Assembly (NCBI GenBank): GCA_016707445.1
Contig: JADJHR010000005.1
Span: 434,001-498,000 of the forward strand
Origin: Rubrivivax sp.
GTDB lineage: Bacteria > Pseudomonadota > Gammaproteobacteria > Burkholderiales > Burkholderiaceae_C
Reading direction: 5' to 3'
Length of the DNA stretch: 64,000 nucleotides
In this document: in pieces, positions 59,239 through 64,000 of the stretch
Position numbering within the stretch: position 1 is the first letter of the stretch
How the letters are laid out: each line of letters begins with the position of its first letter
Notes under the pieces: generated by a model
Told to the model about the DNA's origin: nothing
Database searches by the model: none
Seen by the model: only the letters and a program-made list of their open reading frames with translations
Position numbers and translations under genes: made by a program

Positions 59239-59793
59239 TCAGACGCGCTTTCGGTACTCGTGCGTTCGGGTGTCGATCTCGATCTTGTCACCGTTCTCGA
59301 CGAAGATGGGCACGCTGACTTCGAACCCGGTGCCTACCAGCTTGGCCGGCTTGAGCACCTTGCCCGAGGTGTCACCCTTGACGGCGGGGTCGGTGGTGAT
59401 CTCGCGCACCACGGTGGTGGGCAGCTCGACCGAGATCGCCTTGCCTTCGTAGAAGACCACCTCGACGGTCATGCCGTCTTCCAGGTAGTTGATGGCGTCG
59501 CCCATGTTCTCGGCCTCGACCTCGAACTGGTTGTACTCGGCGTCCATGAAGGCGTACATCGGGTCGGCGAAGTAGGAGTAGGTGCACTCCTTCTTGTCGA
59601 GGATGATCTGGTCCATCTTGTCGTCGGCCTTGAACACCGTTTCGGCGCCGAAGCCGTTGAGCAGGTTCTTCATCTTGATGCGCACCGTGGCCGCACCACG
59701 GCCACCGCGGCTGTATTCGGTCCTCAGCACGACCATCGGGTCCTTGCCCTGCATGATGACGTTGCCGGCGCGGATTTCCTGAGCGAGTTTCAT
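59239..59793 (-). CDS. efp: Elongation factor P, arginine type
   Basis: 184 residues: KOW-like domain I, OB domains II and III, ending GDKIEIDTRTHEYRKRV. The modified tip residue is Arg32 in YSRGGRGAATVRI, not the Lys of E. coli, so it is the rhamnosylated class that needs EarP, encoded right upstream. EF-P relieves ribosome stalling at polyproline. AGGAATC lies before ATG 59793. A likely -10 TAGAAT (59933-59928) about 135 bases upstream gives an unusually long leader for this region. The terminator is described separately. Confidence 0.97.
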   Translation of the reverse strand: MKLAQEIRAGNVIMQGKDPMVVLRTEYSRGGRGAATVRIKMKNLLNGFGAETVFKADDKMDQIILDKKECTYSYFADPMYAFMDAEYNQFEVEAENMGDAINYLEDGMTVEVVFYEGKAISVELPTTVVREITTDPAVKGDTSGKVLKPAKLVGTGFEVSVPIFVENGDKIEIDTRTHEYRKRV

Positions 59794-59957
59794 ATCGTGA
59801 TTCCTGCGGGAGAAGTCCCGGGGGACGAAGGTCGGAAAGCCGGCGAGGGTGTCTCCCGGTGCAGCCCGGTCGCGGCAGGATGGTGCGCTCACGTCAACCC
59901 GGTTGGGCAGCGTGCGCAAAGCCCATAATTCTAGCAGGCGGGATGCTGGCCTTCTTG

Positions 59958-61001
59958 CTACCCAGATTTGCTGTGCACGAAGCGGCGCAGCTGCGTGACC
60001 AGGTCGTCCTGCATCAGCAGCCGCGCACGCAGCAGCTGCTGCACCTGGCCCCAGGCGGCCAGGTCGGGCAGGCTTGCAGGCAAGGGCGCCAGGCCGTTCC
60101 AGTGGCGCTGGGTCTGTCGCACCGGGGCCGCCAGCGGCGGCGCGGCGTCTTGCAGAAGGCGGTCCAGAAAGGCTTCGAGCTTGCGCGCATGCACGCCGTC
60201 GTGCTGTGGGTAGAGCTGCCACAAAAGGGGCGCCGGCGCCCACAGGGCCCGCACCAGCGAATCCTCGCCGCGCACGGCATTGAGATCGCAGGCCCACAGC
60301 AGCCGGTCGTAGTCGGGCTGGCTGAGCCAGGGCAGTTCGATCACGCGCAGCGCGCCGGGCATCTTCAAAGCGCGCAGCTGCTCGGTGGCCGGACCCGGTG
60401 TGGCCAGCAGCAGGGTGGGCGCGGTCGCCAGCAGCGGCAACCAGGCTTCGAGCCCGGGCTGCGTGTAGCAGAACAGGCTCATCACCCGTTCACCCGCACG
60501 CGGCGCCCAGCCATGCCGGGCCAGCCAGTCTCGGCCGTCGAACCCGGCCTGTTGCTGCATCAGCCCGGGCTCGCGCAGCAGGCCTCCACTGCGCTCGCTG
60601 AAGCCGGGGTAGAAAAACCAGGTTGCCAGCCCCGACGGCCGCGGCGAGGGCAGGCCGTGCGAGCGATCGACATAGCCTTCGGCGCTGAGGTACTCAAGGT
60701 TGACCCAGACCGGTGCCGGTTGCCGCCGCACCATCGATTGCACGAAGGCGGTGGGCAGTTCGCAGCCGAAGGTCTCGACCACCACGTCGGCCACGTCGGC
60801 GGTGTGAAATGGTGTCGTCGCGGTCCAGGCGCGAACCTCGACTCCTTGCGCACCGCGTGGCGCCATCCAGGAGAGCGCACGTGCGTCGTCGACCCACAAG
60901 CTGACGCTGTCTCCAGCCGCAGCCAGGCCGCACGCCAGGCGCCAGCTCACGCCGAGGTCGCCATGGTTGTCGATCACGCGGCAGAAAAGGTCCCAGCGCA
61001 T
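59958..61001 (-). CDS. earP: EF-P arginine-32 rhamnosyltransferase EarP
   Basis: 347 residues (former DUF2331), a GT-B glycosyltransferase. DNHGDLGVSWRLACGLAA holds the catalytic Asp near the N-terminus, WVNLEYLSAEGYVDRSHGLPS and FFYPGFSERSGG are family signatures, and LNAVRGEDSLVRALWA binds the dTDP-rhamnose. It transfers rhamnose to Arg32 of the EF-P encoded 164 bases downstream. ATG 61001 directly follows a GATAAT box by six bases; an upstream extension is possible but not family-like. Confidence 0.96.
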   Translation of the reverse strand: MRWDLFCRVIDNHGDLGVSWRLACGLAAAGDSVSLWVDDARALSWMAPRGAQGVEVRAWTATTPFHTADVADVVVETFGCELPTAFVQSMVRRQPAPVWVNLEYLSAEGYVDRSHGLPSPRPSGLATWFFYPGFSERSGGLLREPGLMQQQAGFDGRDWLARHGWAPRAGERVMSLFCYTQPGLEAWLPLLATAPTLLLATPGPATEQLRALKMPGALRVIELPWLSQPDYDRLLWACDLNAVRGEDSLVRALWAPAPLLWQLYPQHDGVHARKLEAFLDRLLQDAAPPLAAPVRQTQRHWNGLAPLPASLPDLAAWGQVQQLLRARLLMQDDLVTQLRRFVHSKSG

Positions 61002-61007
61002 CGGGTG

Positions 61008-61034
61008 ATTATCGGCAGGCCGCGGCGGCACAAT
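61008..61034. promoter_or_regulatory. Compact facing promoters of earP and uvrC
   Basis: Minus-strand GATAAT (61013-61008) ends six bases before the earP ATG; plus-strand CACAAT (61029-61034) ends ten bases before the uvrC ATG. The boxes face each other with 15 bases between, the same layout as at pyrD/rpiA, so each -10 lies in the -35 zone of the other. Nearly leaderless transcripts are predicted for both. Confidence 0.45.
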
Positions 61035-61044
61035 CCTGGTCGAC

Positions 61045-63090
61045 ATGAGCGACAGTCGCCCCCTTCCTGACGCTGTTCCAGCCCCCGTTCTCGCCAACGC
61101 TGCCGTCGCCATTGCCGCGACCGACGCCGACCGCGAGCGCCTGCTGGCCGAGGTGGCGGCGCTGCCCGGGTTGCCCGGCGTGTACCGCTACTTCGACGCC
61201 CAGGGCGGTGTGCTCTACGTGGGCAAGGCGCGCAATCTGAAGAAGCGTGTCTCGAGCTATTTCCACAAGGACCATGGCGCCACGCGCATCGGCACCATGG
61301 TCGGCCGCATCGTGCGCCTGGAGACCACGGTGGTGCGCACCGAGGCCGAGGCGCTGCTGCTCGAGAACAACCTCATCAAGGCCCTGAACCCGCGCTTCAA
61401 CATCCTGTTTCGCGACGACAAGAGCTACCCGTATCTGAAGCTGGTGTCGCATGCGTTTCCGCGCATGGCCTATTACCGCGGCGCGGTGGACCGCAAGCAC
61501 CGCTACTTCGGCCCCTATCCCAGCGCCTGGGCCGTGAAGGACACCATCCAGCTGCTGCAGAAGGTGTTCATGCTGCGCACCTGCGAGGACACGGTGTTCC
61601 AGAACCGCTCGCGGCCCTGCCTGCTGTACCAGATCCGGCGCTGCACGGCCCCCTGTGTCGGCCTGATCTCGCCGCAAGACTATGCCCGCGACGTGCGCGA
61701 TGCCGAACGCTTTCTGCTGGGTGAGCAGCAGCAGGTGATCGCCGACCTGCAGGCGCAGATGATGAGCCTGTCCGACGCGCTGGCGTTTGAACAGGCGGCC
61801 TCGGTGCGCGATCGCATCGGTGCGCTGTCGCGTGTGCTGCATCAGCAATCGGTCGACGAGAGCAGCCTGTCGGCGGCTGAGCGTGATGTCGACATCCTGG
61901 CCGTCAAGGTGGCCGGTGGCCGCGCCTGCGTCAACCTGGCGATGGTGCGCGGCAGCCGGCATCTGGGCGACCGCGCGCACTTTCCCAGTCATGTCGACGA
62001 TGGCGCGGCGATGAACGCCGAGCAGGTCGATGAACGCGCGGCCGCCGACCCCGAAACGCTGGTGCTAGAAGCCTTCATCGCGCAGCACTACATCGGCCAG
62101 CCGGTGCCGCCACTGCTGGTGCTCAACCATGCGGTGGACCCTGCCTTGATCGGCGCGCTGGCCGAGGCCGCCGGCACCCGCGTGCGCACGCTGCATCAGC
62201 CGCGCGAACAGCGGCGCATCTGGCTGGACATGGCGATCAAGGGCGCCGAGCTGGCGCTGGCGCGGCTGCTGGCCGAAGAGGGCTCGCAGCGAGCGCGCAC
62301 GCGCGCCCTGATCGAGGCGCTGGACCTCGACATCGCCGACCCCGACCGCCTGCGCATCGAGTGCTTCGACGTCAGCCACACCGCCGGCGAAGCCGCGCAG
62401 GCCAGCTGCGTGGTCTACGAAGACCACCAGATGCAGAGCAGCCAGTACCGACGTTTCAACATCGAAGGCATCACCGGCGGCGACGACTACGCGGCGATGC
62501 GCCAGGTGCTGACCAGGCGCTACGCCAAGTTGGCCGAAGCCGCGGCGCGTGCCGTCGACGAAGCGCCCGTGGCGGTGGTCACCGAAGGGGTTGCCGATCC
62601 CAAACCCGATGCGGTGCCCACTGTCAAGCCGGCCCGAGCGCGACTGCCCGACCTGGTGCTGGTGGACGGCGGGCGCGGCCAGGTGTCGATGGCGCGCGAG
62701 GTGTTCCAGGATCTCGGCCTGGACATCGCGCTCATCGTCGGCGTCGAAAAGGGCGCGGGCCGCAAGGTCGGGCTGGAAGAGCTGGTGTTTGCCGACGGCA
62801 GGCCCAAGCTCTGGCTGGGCCACGATTCGGCGGCGCTGATGCTGGTGGCGCAGATCCGCGACGAGGCGCATCGTTTTGCCATCACCGGCATGCGTGCGCG
62901 GCGTGCCAGCGTGCGCACCGGGGCCAGCCGGCTTGAGGAGATCGCGGGCGTGGGTCCGCGCAAACGAGCGCGGCTGCTGCAGCGCTTTGGCGGCGTGCGC
63001 GGGGTCGGCAACGCCAGCGTCGAAGATCTGGCCAGTGTCGAAGGCATCTCGTTGCAACTGGCCGAGGAGATCTACCGTGCATTGCACTGA
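61045..63090 (+). CDS. uvrC: Excinuclease ABC subunit C
   Basis: 681 residues. The GIY-YIG nuclease domain (GVYRYFDAQGGVLYVGKARNLKKRV) makes the 3' incision. A Cys-rich region (CLLYQIRRCTAPCVG) and a UVR/UvrB-binding motif (FEQAASVRDRIGALSRV) follow. The RNase H-like domain for the 5' incision includes ECFDVSHTAGEA and LVLVDGGRGQVSMA, with HhH motifs at the end. A roughly 30-residue insertion (about 500-530) rich in Ala/Val/Pro interrupts the RNase H-like domain, as in some Burkholderiales. It works with UvrAB in nucleotide excision repair. Confidence 0.96.
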   Translation: MSDSRPLPDAVPAPVLANAAVAIAATDADRERLLAEVAALPGLPGVYRYFDAQGGVLYVGKARNLKKRVSSYFHKDHGATRIGTMVGRIVRLETTVVRTEAEALLLENNLIKALNPRFNILFRDDKSYPYLKLVSHAFPRMAYYRGAVDRKHRYFGPYPSAWAVKDTIQLLQKVFMLRTCEDTVFQNRSRPCLLYQIRRCTAPCVGLISPQDYARDVRDAERFLLGEQQQVIADLQAQMMSLSDALAFEQAASVRDRIGALSRVLHQQSVDESSLSAAERDVDILAVKVAGGRACVNLAMVRGSRHLGDRAHFPSHVDDGAAMNAEQVDERAAADPETLVLEAFIAQHYIGQPVPPLLVLNHAVDPALIGALAEAAGTRVRTLHQPREQRRIWLDMAIKGAELALARLLAEEGSQRARTRALIEALDLDIADPDRLRIECFDVSHTAGEAAQASCVVYEDHQMQSSQYRRFNIEGITGGDDYAAMRQVLTRRYAKLAEAAARAVDEAPVAVVTEGVADPKPDAVPTVKPARARLPDLVLVDGGRGQVSMAREVFQDLGLDIALIVGVEKGAGRKVGLEELVFADGRPKLWLGHDSAALMLVAQIRDEAHRFAITGMRARRASVRTGASRLEEIAGVGPRKRARLLQRFGGVRGVGNASVEDLASVEGISLQLAEEIYRALH

Positions 63091-63646
63091 ACACCGGCTG
63101 CGGCTGTGCCTTGCGATGGGGCTGATGCCGCTGCTGCTGGTGGCCTGCGGGTCGACATCGTCGACTTCTGCACCTTCACCAGCCTCGACCCCTGCGGCTG
63201 CAGCCCCGCCTCTTCCTGCTGCCGCGCCTACCGTGCCGGCAGCGCCACCGGCCGTGGCCGCGCCGGCGCGCACACCGATTGCCACGGCCCGGCGGCAGCC
63301 GCTGGGCCCGCCGTTGGCGGCACGCAACTGGAACGAGTTTCGCGCCCAGGCGGCGAACCGGCTGGTGCAGGCGCATCCCGACAGCACCTACATGGGCCCG
63401 GTGGCCGAGCCCTTGCTGGCGATCCCCGTGCTCGAGATTGAGCTCAATGCCGATGGCAGCGTGCGCCGGGTGCAGGTGTTGCGTCATCCGCGCCAGGCCA
63501 AGGACACGACCCAGCTGGCCATCGACGCCGTGCAGCGCGCCGCGCCATACGGTTCGATGACCCTGCTGCCCAGGCCCTGGAAGTGGGTCGAGGTGTTCCT
63601 GTTCAACGACGATCGACGGTTCAAGCCACGCGAACTCGACCATTGA
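63077..63646 (+). CDS. Small lipoprotein with TonB_C-like domain
   Basis: 189 residues from GTG 63077, which has GAGGAG upstream and overlaps the uvrC 3' end by 14 bases. The signal peptide ends MPLLLVAC (Cys24). A Pro/Ala/Thr-rich linker to about 85 is followed by a compact domain WNEFRAQAANRLVQAHP, IPVLEIELNADGSVRRVQVL and WKWVEVFLFNDDRRFKP that resembles a TonB C-terminal fold. It is probably anchored in the outer or inner membrane facing the periplasm. Function unknown. Confidence 0.75.
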   Translation: MHCTEHRLRLCLAMGLMPLLLVACGSTSSTSAPSPASTPAAAAPPLPAAAPTVPAAPPAVAAPARTPIATARRQPLGPPLAARNWNEFRAQAANRLVQAHPDSTYMGPVAEPLLAIPVLEIELNADGSVRRVQVLRHPRQAKDTTQLAIDAVQRAAPYGSMTLLPRPWKWVEVFLFNDDRRFKPRELDH

Positions 63647-63713
63647 TGTGGGCGGCAACCCGCTCCGCAACGGTCACCGCCGACCATGGCGGCGCTTTGG
63701 GCACAATCGCACC

Positions 63714-64000
63714 ATGTTCCTGACGGTTCCGACGCTGTTGACCTGGGCCCGTATCGTGGCCATTCCGCTCATCGTCGGGGTCTATTACCTGCCGCTGGAC
63801 GCCGCGATGCGCAACCTGGTGGCCACGGTGATGTTCGTGTTCTTCGCGCTCACCGACTGGCTCGACGGCTGGCTGGCGCGCAAGCTCAACCAGACCTCGG
63901 CCTTTGGCGCCTTTCTCGACCCGGTGGCCGACAAGTTCCTGATCTGTGCGGCGCTGCTGGTGCTGGTGCAGCTGAACCGCGTGAATGCACTGGTGGCGCT
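63714..64000 (+). CDS. pgsA: CDP-diacylglycerol-glycerol-3-phosphate 3-phosphatidyltransferase, N-terminal part
   Basis: The first 95 codons are present; the gene runs off the right edge. TVPTLLTWARIVAIPLIV opens the protein, and the CDP-alcohol phosphotransferase motif is complete: DWLDGWLARKLNQ, then GAFLDPVADK (D-x2-D-G-x2-A-R-x8-G-x3-D-x3-D). It makes phosphatidylglycerophosphate for anionic phospholipids. CACAAT (63702-63707) ends six bases before ATG and no Shine-Dalgarno is seen, suggesting a leaderless message. Confidence 0.92.
   Translation, partial: MFLTVPTLLTWARIVAIPLIVGVYYLPLDAAMRNLVATVMFVFFALTDWLDGWLARKLNQTSAFGAFLDPVADKFLICAALLVLVQLNRVNALVA

Noticed and set aside
1..64000. tRNA, rRNA, insertion sequences, integrases, phage or defence genes
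   Set aside because: Looked for on both strands; no cloverleaf-like gene, transposase, integrase or defence family was seen.

Overview
The window is high-GC, densely coded DNA with short intergenic gaps and many 4-base start/stop overlaps. Gene content (a full paaABCDE multicomponent phenylacetyl-CoA epoxidase with a TetR regulator, vanillate demethylase, EarP next to an arginine-type EF-P, MnmC, PbpC with an alpha-2-macroglobulin) points to an aerobic, catabolically versatile betaproteobacterium of the Burkholderiales. The genus cannot be fixed from the sequence alone. I see no rRNA, tRNA, insertion sequence, phage gene or CRISPR array.

Region 1 (1-14.6 kb, minus strand) is one tightly coupled catabolic operon. 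It runs from a FadR-type GntR regulator (14646) through a thiolase, an acyl-CoA ligase, HyuA/HyuB, an acyl-CoA dehydrogenase, a split B12-dependent acyl-CoA mutase and a three-subunit molybdenum hydroxylase to a CaiB-type CoA-transferase cut by the left edge. Almost every junction is an ATGA or GTGA overlap. The combination does not match a pathway I can name, and the mutase large subunit is strikingly altered near its expected cofactor pocket. This is the best candidate for an undescribed system.

Region 2 (14.9-20.7 kb, minus) is a complete tripartite RND efflux operon (periplasmic adaptor lipoprotein, HAE1-type pump, outer-membrane lipoprotein). Region 3 (20.8-29.4 kb) is a vanillate module. 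VanR diverges from vanAB across two copies of a VanR-type operator, followed by a core-MetE-like methyltransferase and a branched-chain-type ABC transporter. Both vanB (a 7-bp tandem duplication) and livM (a slip in a GC run) are frameshifted as given.

Region 4 (29.3-42.4 kb) holds dusC, an M17 aminopeptidase, an unknown protein, a bacterial alpha-2-macroglobulin with a CLEQ thioester motif translationally coupled to pbpC, and a secreted M3 oligopeptidase. Region 5 (42.7-49.7 kb) is the phenylacetate operon paaGIKABCDE plus paaR, with a 10-bp palindromic operator just downstream of a -10 box. The paaF/H/J/Z functions needed to finish the pathway are not here. Region 6 (49.6-64 kb) is mostly housekeeping: an unknown protein, a TolA/TonB-like protein with a long coiled coil, a VanZ-family membrane protein, a class V aminotransferase, pyrD, rpiA, mnmC, a DUF3445 haem oxidase, efp with its terminator, earP, uvrC, a small TonB-C-like lipoprotein and the start of pgsA.

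A recurrent regulatory theme in region 6 is a -10-like hexamer (GATAAT, GACAAT, CACAAT, CAAAAT) placed 6-10 bases from the start codon. This predicts leaderless or nearly leaderless mRNAs, and two divergent pairs (pyrD/rpiA, earP/uvrC) share compact facing promoters. Coordinates of start codons are my choices from overlaps, Shine-Dalgarno sequences and family length. Functions are assigned from motifs read by eye, without database searches.
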